Shown here in pieces: positions 25,643-40,600 of a stretch of DNA of 64,000 bases; position 1 is the first letter of the stretch, and every line of letters begins with the position of its first letter. The position numbers were made by a program, and so were the translations under genes. This stretch comes from Enchytraeus crypticus (taxonomy: Eukaryota > Annelida > Clitellata > Enchytraeida > Enchytraeidae). The stretch lies in assembly GCA_905160935.1 (NCBI GenBank), contig CAJHZI010000642.1:843501-907500 (forward strand). Reading direction: 5' to 3'. Under the pieces are notes generated by a model. The model searched no databases and was not told where the DNA came from. It saw only the letters and a list, made by a program, of their open reading frames with translations.

Positions 25643-28600
25643 ATGTGGAAGTTTAAGACTTCGAAATACAAGAATGCTGCCGCCAAGATTCCCAAGAAAG
25701 AGGTTTTCAATTATTATTCATGCGTAAAGTGACTTTTAAAAATTCTAAACTTGTTAAACGTGTACTGAAGCATGAATAAGCATTTAATAGATTTTTATGT
25801 AAGCTCTTAAAATTAATTCAAGTATAATGTGACTGTATGCCTTGATGTCTTTGAATCAATAGGCCACTTAAATGTTCAGCTTGTCATTTTGGCCATGACA
25901 CTGCTAAATAAGTTGGCATTGTTATTAAATAATAATAATAATTATTATTATTATAATTATTATTATTATAATTTTTATAATTTCTGTTAGGTTTGTTTAT
26001 GTTTGGCACTGCTTACTGATATGCTGTTTGCATTATAGAAGTTAATTTCAATTCAGATTACGTGATTGAACAGCAATTTTTAGCAAGTAAACTAAATTAT
26101 ATGACCTAACTTGCCATTTATATCTGATTGGCACAGGACTGGATCAGTGGGATATCAGCATCAAATCTTGCATCATCATTCGGCAACCATATACAAGCCA
26201 GTGCTGCTTATATTGTCTTTAATCAAGATATAGCAGGTAAGAACGTTCAACTTTATATGGGGCTTTATGAATTAAATCAAAGTTGACTGCTGTATTCTGT
26301 ACCAAACACGAATTTTGCACTGTGTTTTACATTTATTTGTTGCCTAACCTTAATTATTCTCGACAAGGTGATAAGTTAAAATGTTGTAAGTTCAAATGCT
26401 AATTGATATTAATGATGCAGTAGAGACTACTCTCCCCGTGTTGTGTCCGGGTTGTTTGAAGAATTGACCAACTGGTGACTGCACGTGTCATAGAAGGCGA
26501 CTAAAGCACTAAGATCCATACCAATGTCAGAAAGAGTATTCGGTTGCTGAGTGCCTTGGCTCCAGAAATTGCTACAAAAATTTTAACGAATGGAAAAGCC
26601 TCAAGTAGGGGATTGACTGATGATATAATGTAGGACAGAGAGGATTTGAGACAGTCTATTCGTATCCTGACCCTAATTAAACTGGGATTCAAGGGAAGAT
26701 GATGGTGATGATGAGTAGAGACTGTATTATGCAGCAAGCTAAGGTTAACAATTGAAGCTTTACTGCACTGACTAGTTAGCTTTTCTGTAATTTCCTTCTG
26801 AGTTTGCACATTTATTTGCTTTATTTGCTTGTTAGTTTATTATATAGATGTAGTGTCATTTACAGGGGGAAGCTCTCTTGGCATATTGCCAGTGAATGGA
26901 GAGCAGAAGAGATTTACATCGGGCACTCTGCCAACAATACAAGCTCATTCTGGTTTGTTTTGATATTTTAGATTACAATAAAATATGTAGGGAATAATTC
27001 CTGTTAGCAGGCTTGACTGAAGTGGAGAGTTAAATAGTTTTTGTAGTAAACTCAGAATTCTATGTAATTTTGGGTTTACTTATTATTAGATACCTTGTAC
27101 TTTGTCCCTTCAAAATTTAACTGTAATTTTTGAGTTGGTCTCTATCCTGTCTTGTCTCATGGTCATCATTTAAATTGGTAAATTTTGATTGAGATACAAA
27201 TGTTTTGTTATTCTATTATTTTACAATAGTATATATTTATGCAAACCTAAATAGTTAATTATTTTATTAAGTTTATTGGCTTACTATTATCATATGATGT
27301 CCCTGACAACATCCTTGGGTGAGAAAGCGGACGTAAACCTGTATTATTATTATTCTGATGACAGTATGGTAGCGTGGTATCCCTACTACTTGTCTTTCAG
27401 TTTTGTCCATTTGATTTCCGTCTTGCAGAATTCAAATGGTAATCATGCAAAATAGTAATTCTGATTATGGTACCTGTTGTACATTTTACTTTAAATACTT
27501 TTATTAGTGCAACTTGTGTCTTCCAAAACAATTGAAATGAAGGTAAATTTATGTAAAGAAATTAAATTTAAAGTAGTTTTGTGCTGTTGGCTGTGTTTCA
27601 ATATCATCAGATGGCTCTAGATAACTATGATAAACCTTTGACATTTTTCATGTGTTTTGACAGACTATGTAACTGAAATGGAATTCAGTGCTTTTGATGA
27701 TTTCTTACTGGCCACTGGCTCACAGGATAATCTTGTATGTCACATTTCTCTAGAAATTGGTTCAGTAAACTAGATATTATGAATTAGATAAAAATATAGT
27801 TTCATTTTACCAGTGATATGTAGCTTCAGGCTATTTTATAATACTACTTTATTCTATTAGGTGATGTTGAATTCATGACTTTACTAAACAATGAAAACCG
27901 TTAATTCAATGTAGACTCACTGGCTTCAAATACAGTGTCGGTGAATACGGTGTCAGTGAATAGTTTTAAAAACAGCTGGATGTTGTAATCATGTATGATT
28001 GGGGATTGAAGTAAGCCCTTGGCTTTCTTCCCTTGTTCCTGCTACATAAGTTTGAAAAAAGAATGGAATAACATAAGATGGTAGCAGTTCTAGTAAATTC
28101 TGGTAAATCTCTTCTAAAATCCATACTGTGAGTTACTTTGTACTGCAACCGATTTTGATTGAATACGACTATTTAATATTTTAATAAAATTTTAAACAGA
28201 TGCTGTTAAGCTTATTTTCTATCATTGAACTTGAACATTGAAGTGGATATTTTTGAAGGGAATTTATATTGTTATTGTGCTAGTGAAATCGTCAGACCAT
28301 TCTAGTTGTCATTATGCAAGAAAATTAATTTTCTCTGTATCTCTCTGTACTTTTTTATTTGATCATTACCGATAATTGATTGATGATTGAGAATGATCCA
28401 TAAATGGATTTATTACTGCAGTAATGAATTTTCTCTTTAAGGCAAACTTGTGGTTTGGAAACAGACATTAAGCATAGCGTTACATTTAAATACATGTAAA
28501 GCTCTAAAAAGCTCATTTATAGATTGACAATCATGATGTACAAATTGTTGTGTTGCATGTTTATTAATTTTACTATAATTTTAATTTTTAATAGCTCTAC

Positions 28601-31600
28601 CATTAAATATATTGTCTAACAAAACCACAAAGAAGTCGATATGATATTGTAAGTTGGATGTTTCAAATTAAACAAAATGTAATATAAGGTGCTTTCTTTC
28701 TGAAATAAGTTCCCTCTAAAATATTCTTTTAAGGAGTAAGTTATATTATCGGTTGATTGATTGATTGATTAATCAGGTCAAGCTGTGGAGTCTACCTGAA
28801 TCACTAGATAATTGCAGTAGTCCAATATGTGAGCCTCTATGCACTCTTGCGGTGGAGACTGGAAGAGTGGAGGTGATTAGATGGAATCCTGTGATAAACA
28901 ATGTTCTAGGTGTATCGAGTGGTAGTGCTCTCAAGCTGTATGATACTGGTGCTCAGAAGTTATTGTCCGGTTGGTTGGATCTTACGCATTACATCATATT
29001 TTCTTACTTCAGTAACATCATATATTGAATGATGGTGTTTTATATGGCAGAGAATGCATCTCTTTCCTGGCATGTTAATCAATGGTGCATGTGAAATATT
29101 CAGAAAAACCAATCTAATTATAGCAAAATTATATAATTTGAGTTTTATATAGTCATCTGTTATATCAATGTATGTGTGTGTATGTAGGACAAAGAGGATT
29201 TGAGCCAGTCTATTCGTATCCCGATCCTAGTTAAACTGGGATTTAAGGGAAGATGATGATGATGTGTGTGTACGTGTTTATAATCTTTGAGTGATTACAT
29301 GGCAGTGCTGTGGCGTGTTGCAAGGAGTTGTACTTGGTAAACTAACTGATGAATGTGTATCTCAGACAGGACGTCTCTGCACTCGGATCAGATCCAGTCA
29401 ATGAGTTGGAGTGATTCAGGACCTCTGCTCGCCTCCACCTGCAAGGATAAGAAACTGAGGGTGATTGATGTTAGAGCTGGGGCTGTGTCTCAGGTACACT
29501 TCTATCAATCAATCAATAAATCTATCAATCTAGCAGTCAATCAATCGATCGATCAATCAATCAATGGGTGTATTGGAGTGACTCAAAAGCTTTCTAATAT
29601 TCACCTATAAATATAGAGTTGATTGTCACCGATGCTGAGCCATTTACTTGATCGGTTAGGGTTTTGACTGCAGTTTCAGCTGCAGCCTTGAAGTCAGAGG
29701 TTGAGTGGCCAATATTATCGATTTGTGATATGAAACTGACGTCAAACGCAGCCAAGCCTTCGGAACTAAAAGTCTGTACTTTAACCTTAGAAAACACATC
29801 AAGGTGTTTCTTAATTCTTTCCATTGCTGAACGAATGTGAAATGTAATGACAGCGATTGCTACTCCTTGTGATTTTTATTGCACAATATTACACAGTTAA
29901 CTGAAGTAAAAATACCAATTTTTTATTGCTTAAATAAAAACTCGTTGATATTAAATGCACAAGAATGGTGGTCGTTGGAGTGTTGCGAAAGAATTACACG
30001 CGTTTAAAACTAGTATTAACTAATAACTAACAGATTACATAAACTAATATTAAGTATTGATTTTATTTAAGAATTTGATTTGAAAATTACTTTTTCGTTA
30101 GTTATGAGTGCATTACTCTTTAAATATTTCTATAACTTATTTTTCCTACTATTTTTTACATTTCTTTCTTTAAATCGCTTCTACTTAACGATTGTCATGG
30201 TTTGTTCTCTAGATACTATTAACATGTAATTGAAATGTATCTACGTTTATGTAGATACATTTCGATTACAAATTAATGATTTTGGCTGAAGCCAGTGGCG
30301 ATGTCGGTAAGATATTCGACCGCGGATCAGTATGTGCAGCGTTCAAATCCTGGGCTCGCCCGTCACTGACAGCGCTTTTGAGTGAGGAAACTGGCTTTAA
30401 CATTAGCTTTAGCTTTTAATTTTGAGACTGAACCGTGCTGCTAAATCCTTTTTGATGTTCTAAATAAATAAACAAATGTTATAAAATATTGTAGATTGTC
30501 GACAGTCACGGTGGCGTCAGAGAGTCCAAATGTCTGTGGCTAGGATCTGGAAAAGATTTCATCTTGACCACTGGAGTTAGTTCCGTAAGTATTTTTCCTG
30601 TTTCTTCAGTCATTTTTGTTACTTTGGTTTATTGTAGATTTATTCAAGTACATCTCACTGGCATCTTGAGGAGTGTATAGTTTTGTCATATTCAGCTCCA
30701 GTCATGTAGGTGATGGAGTTTGGTCTCTACTTGAAACGTCGTGGATTTAGAATTTGGAAAGGCTATTGGTCTGTATTTCGACCTAACCACACTGGGACTC
30801 AAAGAAAGATGATGATGAGTGGCTATTGGCCTGAAGAATGGTGAAAATCATTGGACTGACAAAATTACGAACAATGAAGTGCTAATGGTGTTGACTTAAA
30901 CAGACCATTGATAAATAGCTTAAGGAATAGAAAAAAGAACTGGATGCATTATATCCGGAGGTATATAAACGAGGTGATTGAAGGAAGAATGGAAGGGAAG
31001 GGAAAAGGTTAGAGGAAGACTGAGACTTGAGATGCTGGATGGTTTTATAGCTAATTCGTATGTTGCTATGAAGGCAAAAGTATATGCCGTGGATCAACAA
31101 ATAGGCACTGCACTAAGAGAGAGAATGGTCTGTGTGTAAATATTCAATTGATTGAATGGTTGTTAAATTGATACATAAAGTTTTAGATTCGTTTTCTTTG
31201 ATGTGTGGTAGTAACTTACAGTTATTGTCGATTAATTCATAATGGATTGTTCAATTGATTACTGATTGACTATGCGCTTGGATATTTTTTTGTGGATCAT
31301 AGATTAAGTATAGAGCCTTTGATAGACTACTTATTCATTAAATATTTATTTGATTGATTGATTTAGACCAGACAGAGAGAGCTTATTCTGAGAGACACAA
31401 GAAATTTCTCGCAGAGTCTGAAAACTCTTTCATTTGATAATTCCTCTGGGTATGTTTAAGAAATATTAATGAACCATTTTTATACTAATGCATTAATTGA
31501 ATAATGCGCAGCCATTTTCATATAAAATGAATAGAAAACATTTTGCATTAGTTAAACCTTTCAATTCTTGTGTTACCAATGTTGTGTCCGGGTTGTTGAA

Positions 31601-34600
31601 GTATAGACCTACTGTGGACTGCACTTGTCGTAAAAGGCGACAAAGCACTTACATCCAAGCCAACGTCAGGAAGGGCATTTGGTTGGTGAGCGCCTTGGTT
31701 CCAGAAATTGCTAAAACAATTTACAAATGGAATGATTTGGGCATATTGTGATTGGTGTGGGAGAGAGAGGATTGGAGTTAAACTAGTTAAACTGAGATTC
31801 AAGGGAAGATGATGATGATTATGATGAAGATTTTCTTTTAGAATAGCTTAATTTTTACCATACAGTAGTCTAATGTGACATATATCTATGCAAAGAATTG
31901 ATGCAGTGCTTTGTGGTATGATACATACTGGTGCAAGTAATACGCAATGTATACTCGGTAATAAATGAAATACCATAATGAGAACAACCAAGAATGATTG
32001 AAAGTTAGTAATAAAGGTAATTATTATTTGAAACCGACAAGGATTGAGAAATATTGCAAACTGTTTCCTTTAATACCTGAACCTGATTTCAAATGCCACT
32101 TTTCGCCATCATAAGAGAGTGTACTTTAAGATCCATTCAGATGAGAAAACAGTGAAGCATCTTTATTGTCACTCTAATCAACAACAATTCATTGGCTTAC
32201 TGTAGTTTTGACATGTTATATATTCCTTATGTTATCTTCAGGCAGTGATACTTATTTTCAATGAATTGTTGATGATTTGTTACAGAGCACAGATGCCTCT
32301 CTATGATGCTGATACAGGAATGCTGTTTATTGCTGGCAAGGTTAGACAATCTGCTTAATGAAATTAGTAGTTTAAGCTTGATACAGGCTAGTCAGCGTTC
32401 CACTGGGTGCTTCATTATTGATAGTGTCGCGCCGTGACAGTCAAATGCTCCGTTTAATGCCCAGTTCAAGACTCACATTTCCATAATCAATCTCGCTCAT
32501 ATATGAGGATTCTTAGCCCGGTCTTAGTAAATAGAGTTTGTATGGCTACCCTGTATAATGGGCTTGACCACTGCGAATTTCTTTGCTGTCTTTGGCAGGG
32601 ATGATGTAGTGGATTCTCAAATTGTAGCCTTAGTATTTATTTTTTTGAGGTATTTTCTTCCTCAGCTTGTACTCCCTGTGTCAATATGCTTCTATGTTTA
32701 GCTTTTAATATTTAGTTAGTCAATCCAGCCATTAGAAAGTGGCAGATTTTGGTCTCCATTTTACTTTCTTGGTCTTAAGAACTTTTAGAATATTGCACAA
32801 CATTTCATTTATAAATTTGTTAATTTATGAATTTATAAATTTGCAAGGTTTATAGAGATCTAGTAAAATTTCCGTTATACCTCATGATATATCTTCAAAT
32901 TGTTAAACTTGTCTTTGGTATCTTATTGACATTCTTGATGAACGCATTCTCAATTCAGATATATGATATTTCTGCCAATTGACTTCAACTTCTTGCAGTT
33001 TCATTGACATTAACTTATGCCTCTTTAGTTTAACTAATTGATTTATTTTATCCTTGATTTTTTCAATCTTTCATGTCTGAGAGGTTTCTAGTCTCAATAT
33101 TGGACCTTAATAATTTAAAATCTTCTCAGTGACTGACAATGCTTTGTATTTATAACTTCCTATATTTCTGTAATCTTTCCTCATCTTAGAGCTGTTAGAA
33201 AGATGTGTAATCAATTGGAGATACTATTTCTTTATTTCTTAATGAGTAAAATACAGCGTTGAAGAAGAATTATTAGAAATGTAATGTCAGTCGACATATA
33301 ATGTTTTTATTGACAGGGTGATGTGTCAATAAAATATCTGGAAGTATCTGACAAGGATCCTTATCTAACTGAAAGTAAGTCTATATCATTAATAGTATAG
33401 CAAGTTAAATAGTATAATAGGTTAACTACTATCGTATTAAGTTTTCCTCTCGTTAGTTCAAGATAAATAATTTTTATTGTGAATGAAATAAATTATCTAT
33501 AGTAAATTAAATTAGTTATCTATTTTAAATGTCAGAATTTGATGTCGTAGATCATACTTAATGTGTGAAAGCATTTTTTAACAATTAATAATTTAATTTA
33601 TTTTATCTCTCTATTCGGTCACCTCTATGATGATCGAAATGAAGAGATCTGTGAACTTTATGGCACGTGTAGTCACGTCATAATTGATCAATCAATCAAT
33701 CACTCTATGCTACAGATAGTACAGAGATGGTGGAACAGATGAAAGGAGCTTGTCTGCTACCAAAGAGAGCCGTGGACGTCATGGCTTGTGAGGTTAATCG
33801 TGTCTACATTCTGACTCAGAGCTCAATTCTTCCGATTCCATTCATTGTGCCAAGGAAGGTTTGTGTTACCTACTGCACCGCTATCTTTAACTGTCTTGCT
33901 GGGGTTAAGTAACACTAGATTAAATTGGACAGTTAATCACGTCCTATTTCAAGATAAGTATGTCGTACTCTCGATAAAAAACAGAGCTTTATATGCGCAA
34001 CTAAGCACTATCACCAAGCAAGTTTTACCTGTGCGATACCGCACAGGTCATAAATGCTTCTAATCCGACAAGATTCGTCTGGAGGTTTTCTCTGATACAA
34101 GAAAGATTAAGTGAATCCAGGCTAAGTGAATCCAAGTTAGTAGTTGCTTAGCACTCAATTATTGTCATTTGCTGACCCACAAAGGAAGTGATTGAAGGAT
34201 GAAACTGTAGTAGCACAGTGGAGATTTTACGTTCATATTTACTCGAATCAAGAATCTTGTGATGATATATTGACAATTTCTAATAATGAGTTAACGTACT
34301 ACTCTCTCGAGCGGTACGTTAGCAGCAGTTTTTAATCTTTCTACTGGCATAGCTTCGATTGCAATGACTAAATCAAAGCTTTACCAGCTATTATTACCTT
34401 TACTAGAATGACTGACTGACTTGTGTCCTTGCTCTAGAATGTAATACTCGCCAATCATTATGAATATTATAATACTTGCTTTTTTATCGCAAATTAAGGG
34501 TTTAGATGTATTAGTTGAATATACTATTCGTATCATATAATGATATTATCGTTTATAATTAATACAATCTATATGATATTATCTTTAGCGTTGATACTTC

Positions 34601-37600
34601 ATGCACACTTATTTAAGAATCTTATTTTATAATATAGTTATTTATAATCTCAACCATACTCAAAATCTGGTTGTCTTTAAATCTTCACTAATTATATAAT
34701 TACTAATTACTAATTATTTTTTAAATTTATCTTCAGTTAACATGACATATTATCGAGCAGAAAACTGACGTAAACTTTGTAACTGTGACGTAAGCTTTTT
34801 AAAGTAAGTACTTAATTCAGGCTATAATTAAACTGATCCTTAACCTGTTGATCATGGATTGATGTCATAAGTACAATTTCTATCCTAAGCTGTTAATAAC
34901 ATGATAACAGTAACATGATACCAATAACATGATAACAGTAACATGATAACAATAACATGATAACAGTCAGCAAGGGACTTCCAGTCGGACCTCTATCCGG
35001 ACACTGCTGTGGGAGTCCCTGTCATGGATTGTGAGCAGTGGATCAAGTCCACCGTCAATGACTACTCCCCAATCCAGGTTTACTCTCTTTTATCTTCTAC
35101 TATTAATATATGACTACTCCACAGACCAGGTTTACTCTCATTTAACTTCTATTATTATATGACTACTCCACAATCCAGGTTTACTCTCATTTATCTTCTA
35201 CTATTAATATATGACTACTCCACAATCCAGGTTTACTCTCATTTAACTTCTATTATTATATGACTACTCCACAATCCAGGTTTACTCTCATTTAACTTCT
35301 ATTATTATATGACTACTCCACAATCCAGGTTTACTCTCATTTATCTTCTACTATTAATATATGACTACTCCACAATCCAGGTTTACTCTCATTTAACTTC
35401 TATTATTATATGACTACTCCACAATCCAGGTTTACTCTCATTTAACTTCTATTATTATATGACTACTCCACAATCCAGGTTTACTCTCATTTAACTTCTA
35501 TTATTATATGACTACTCCACAATCCAGGTTTACTCTCATTTATCTTCTACTATAAGTCGGTCGAATGTCAGATGAAACTTTTGCCGTCTTAATATTGCAC
35601 AGTCTTTGTCGGTACATTTGTTTGAGATTTCTTTTGCAGCTTCTTTAAACTTCATAGTAATGCTGTCTTAATATTGCACAGTCTTTGTCGGTACATTTGT
35701 TTGAGATTTCTTTTGCAGCTTCTTTAAACTTCATAGTAATGACTATAATAATAATAATAATAGCTTAAGAGTGATTTCATGTTACATGTTCAATAGATTG
35801 CGCACTGTATTCCGAAGTTAATAATAATTAATAATTGTTATTAATAAGTAAACATAATTTTGGGTCGCTGTGTTTAACCCGTACTCTATGTTGGATTTTT
35901 AAGACTCTTTCTTAGCAGGCAGAAGATAACTATCACTTAGTGTGTCTCTTGATGCACCATATTATCTTATAATTATCAAATTTCACTTTAGATAAGCCTG
36001 GACTATTATAATTAAAATAACCAGCCACAATTTCCCAGCCTGTGTCATGGCCAGTGACCTGTCTTCGAGACTGCTCTACAAATTCCTGCGAAGTTATTAT
36101 AAATCGTTTCTATGATTAATTATATCTGTGGTATAAATAGGTCCAATTGGCAGCAAGCTCCGATGCATGATTAACCTTCCATGGGCCCAAGGGGATATCC
36201 GTCATTTGTTGACTGACCTGGGCTTTGAATTCAGGCCATTTCTACCCGAGGCGAACACTCTAACCCGTTACGCCGTATTTTCTTCCAATAGCTAGACTTA
36301 TATTATGGATAACATAACTACCGTTCTGAAGCGACATCGTTGCCTAGTTGAACCCTGCTTCTCTCTCACTGAGATTATCAGCACGACGGACAGTATACTG
36401 GGTGAGCAACAGCAACATGAACTTTACGGCTTAACTTTATATGTTATATCTTTAGTGATTTGTAAACTCTCTGTTGTTCTAGATAAAGAAATTAAGCCTA
36501 GACCCTGCTTCCAAGTGTCAGCTTCTGCTACACGGTTCAACAAGTAGGACTTCTACCGCAGCACCGAACGTTGCTTCTACTGGCCCAGCTATCACTCCTG
36601 ATGCTGCTGAAGCAGCTGCTAGTTCTACAGCTGCTATTGCTGCTGCTGTCTCAACTGCTGCAGTAACTGCTGCAGCTACTGTGAGCTCGACTGATGAAGC
36701 AACTGTGAGAGCTACTGGTAACTCTGCTGCTGCTGCTGCTGTAGCTGCTGGAGAAAGAGCTGTGGTAAGCAGTGATAAATCGAGTGATAGAAGTGGAACA
36801 TCTAAAGATATTCAGAGAGATAAACCAGCTAAAGAAATCTCAGCTAAGCCAGCTGCTGCTTCAACTGGTACACACCACAATTCGTTCTTTTATTTATTTA
36901 ACCTGGTCTCATGCCTTCGAGTTTGATTCTTTTGAAGTTTTACTTTTATTTGTTTTCTAGCCTTTGTGAATTTGTATCTCAAATCTTGATTGTGGATAAT
37001 GAAATGTTTTAGAAATGGACAGTTGCGTGATCAAATCGTCACAATTTAAAAAATGAACTTAACAGTGTATAATAAGTATGTTTAGTACAATGATTTCTCC
37101 TGGTTTTTATATATGTGTGTGTATTTATTTGAATTTTTTCTGTCAAGTCCTTGTTTGTGTCTTTACTGTATAGTGTGACACCTAAGGGCGTATATCAGTA
37201 CAAATAGCAATACCATCTCTTAGAACATATTATGTTATACAAGACGCCGATCGGTGACAGTTAATGTATACGTAGCATGCGCAATGTGAGAATATCATGT
37301 ACAGTTTTTCCTGTGTACGGATTTATATATATATCTTCGTTTATTCCAAAGCAATCTGACAACCGCAGAATTAATTAGGCAACAGTTTTCAATCAATCCT
37401 ATTAACGTAAAATGAGAATAACTAATACTCGTGTAGTCTACTAGTGATCGTTTACTCTACTATTTCTCGTGTACTCTACTAGTGCTCGTGTACTCTACTA
37501 GTGCTCGTGTATTCTACTAGTGCTCGTGCACTCTACTAGTCTACTAGTGCTCGTGTACTCCACTAGTCTACTAGTGCTCGTGTAGTCTACTAGTGCTAGT

Positions 37601-40600
37601 GTACTCTACTAGTGCTCGTGTACTCTACTAGTGCTCGTGTACTCTACTATTTCTCGTGTACTCAACTAGTGCTCGTGTACTCCACTAGTGCTCGTGTACT
37701 TTACTAGTGCTGTTTTCCTCTTTACAGCTAGTAATCAGTCCAAGTACCGTCATATAGAAGGAGTAGTGCTACATAAGACTCAGCACATCGACAACCTGCG
37801 CAACATCAGTCGCACTGTACCAGGCGAGAGTGATTTGTTTCACGCTAACTCGACGCACTGCGCCGTGCCGCTAGGTGGCGCTGGAGGGCTCGTGGCCGTA
37901 CTGCGGGTAAGCTGCTCGCTCTGTAGTTTGTAAGATAATGGATAGGGACTCTGGCCTCATGGCTCGTGTATTAACGCTTCGACTTCTAGCGTAGAAGATC
38001 TGGGTTGACTTCTTGAACGAGTCTTTTAGAGAGTAATATACTCGCATTTATTAACTTGTCACTTGATCGCTGTTGTTGGTTAAACTATTGTTCAGAAATT
38101 TTTGGTATTGACTAAAAAATGTTGCGTGGTTATTAACTACAAGGTCAACCACCAAAATTATGTCGCTCAGCCAATCACAGCGCTGTCCTTCAGGTTGATA
38201 AACCAATCAGCTTACTGCGTAAACAAAATCAGAATATTATTTATTTATCAGTGGTGTAACTAATCAATGGTGTAAACGCCCGAAAATAGGCGCGCAGATA
38301 TGCATTACTTTACACAGCGATTTAAGCTTGTCTAATTGTGACTAATCAGTAGTTTACGCACCTGTTGAGGTTTAAATACTTGATTATCTCATTAGTAAAT
38401 ATGACTATAAATCTCAGATGATCCTGCCAAAGGTATCCATCCTATAATTTAAATATTGTCAGTCATGAAGTAGTGGATGACTAAAAGGCTATAGCCAAGT
38501 TTAACTCCAGTTTCCTGCTCGAATAGCATGTCTCTGACAGGGAGAGCACTGGATTTGCACCCTCCACCTTCTGATACGCTGTCGAACAACTTGCCAACAA
38601 GCCACCAGCTCAGCGACCGGCTCGACTGGTGCGTACTATCAAGTTATAGCAAGTTTATCTCTTTTCTTATCTCTAACAGTGGCTACCTCACCGTTGAACA
38701 AACATTAGATCTTTTATGTAGCAAGCGTTGTGCGGTGTTTCTATAACAAACTTTAGGTCTCAATATTAGCTACCCTTTTTGTACAATTAATATAATAGAA
38801 ATATATTAATATTAATTAATATAAAAATTATATCAATTAATATTAAAGTATTAATTAATGTGGTACGATATTAATTAATAAGCATTAATTGGTATGGATC
38901 GATTGATTGATAGATTGATAGAGCAGGCAGACTACCTGATTCAAACCTGCCGGCTGTACAGAACAGCAGTGCTGTGACTGACTTCTCGTGGGATCCGTTC
39001 AATGATCATCGGCTCGTTGTGGGTGAGGTGAAAGCTCTTCTATCCACTGTCGATCTCGTCTTAATCTCTTCTATCCACTGTCGATGTCGTCTTATTCTCT
39101 TTTATCTACTGTCGATCTCGTCTTAATCTCTTCGATCCACTGTCTACCTCGTTTTAATCTCTTCTATCCACTGTCTACCTCGTCTTAACCTCTTCTACTG
39201 ACGATCTCGTCTTAATCTCTTCTTTATACTGACGACCTCGTCTTAATCTCTTCTATCCACTGTCTACCTCGTCTTAATCTCTTCTATCTACTGTAGACGA
39301 CGTCTTAATCTCTTCTATATACTGACGACCTCGTCTTATTCTCTTCGCTCTACTCTCTACCTCCTCTAATCTCTTCTATCTATTGTCGACCTCGTCTTAA
39401 TCTCTTCGTCTTAAGTTTAGTTTTGATCTCTGACAACATCTTCGTATAGCCCGTTTGAATATATATCAAAATAATTTAGAATTAAAAATTATTCACAAAA
39501 AACTTGATTTAAATGTTAATATTACAATTTTTCATATTCGTATATCATTTCTAATATTATTTAAATGTTATTAGATCATTTATAGTATTTCATATGATTA
39601 TATTACATACTTCAAACAGCTGTATGCTTACTTAGATGATATAATTCTACTTATTTTCACCTTGAAAAGTGCAAGCGAAACGGGGGTGTACTTTCATCCT
39701 ATATATTAAGATACATACGAGACATGATAAAGCCTGTTGTAGATAAGGGATTGGTTGCTATTAATCATAAAGTGACTAATTTTCGTGCCTATGGTGATGT
39801 GCTGTTTTACTGCGTCATTTTAGAGAATACTGCAGCAATTAATAGCGGTGCATGACGCTCATACTAAAGTCGTAGATATGTTTCTTAATATGGATAAAAC
39901 TCTTGCCCTCAGGTAGTTATTTTACACCTTGTGGTGGTAATGGTGGTAAGCAGTTGTTTATTTTAGTTTGTAATTGCTTTTGTAGGATGTGAAGATGCTA
40001 AAATTAGAGTGTGGAATATTCCCAGTGAAGATTTTTCTGAGACATTATGCGAACCTGAGTTTAGCCTTATAGGTAAATATTAGTTTGTTTCTTTTAACTT
40101 TTTTAACAAATAAAATGTGAGACTTTCTGCTTACAAAGGTAACATTGTTTATTTCGGTATCACAATTGAGTATCGAAAGTGAGTATCACTAGTGTATTTT
40201 CAGCGGTGATCCGGAGATGTTTTACCTTTTTGCTTTTCAGGTAAGCCATTAAAAACATGTTCACCAACCAGTACAGAAATTTAATACTGATTATTATAAA
40301 CGTATTCATAGTGAATAAGTGATACTATCAAATAGTTTGCAAGTTGCTGAGTCGAAGGCTTACAAAGATGTCAGACTGACACTGTAAATCAGTAGGTGCA
40401 TGGTTCGAATCCTTTGCTCCTCTTGTCGCTGTCAAGCTAAATTTACGTTATTTAACTAGACCTTTCCTTTTTGACGTCTTGTTAAAGCTTCCTGTAAAAG
40501 TGATGCAATCAAATTTATTGTAACAATTCAATACATAAATTTTATTTTTGAACTGTCAAATAACGGAGGTTGAATAGAAATCAGAGTTGATCCTTTTAAG

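Noticed and set aside
36305..36547. 80-codon frame upstream of the CORO7 linker exon
   Set aside because: It overlaps the real exon 13 in another frame and spans its acceptor; the remainder is intron.
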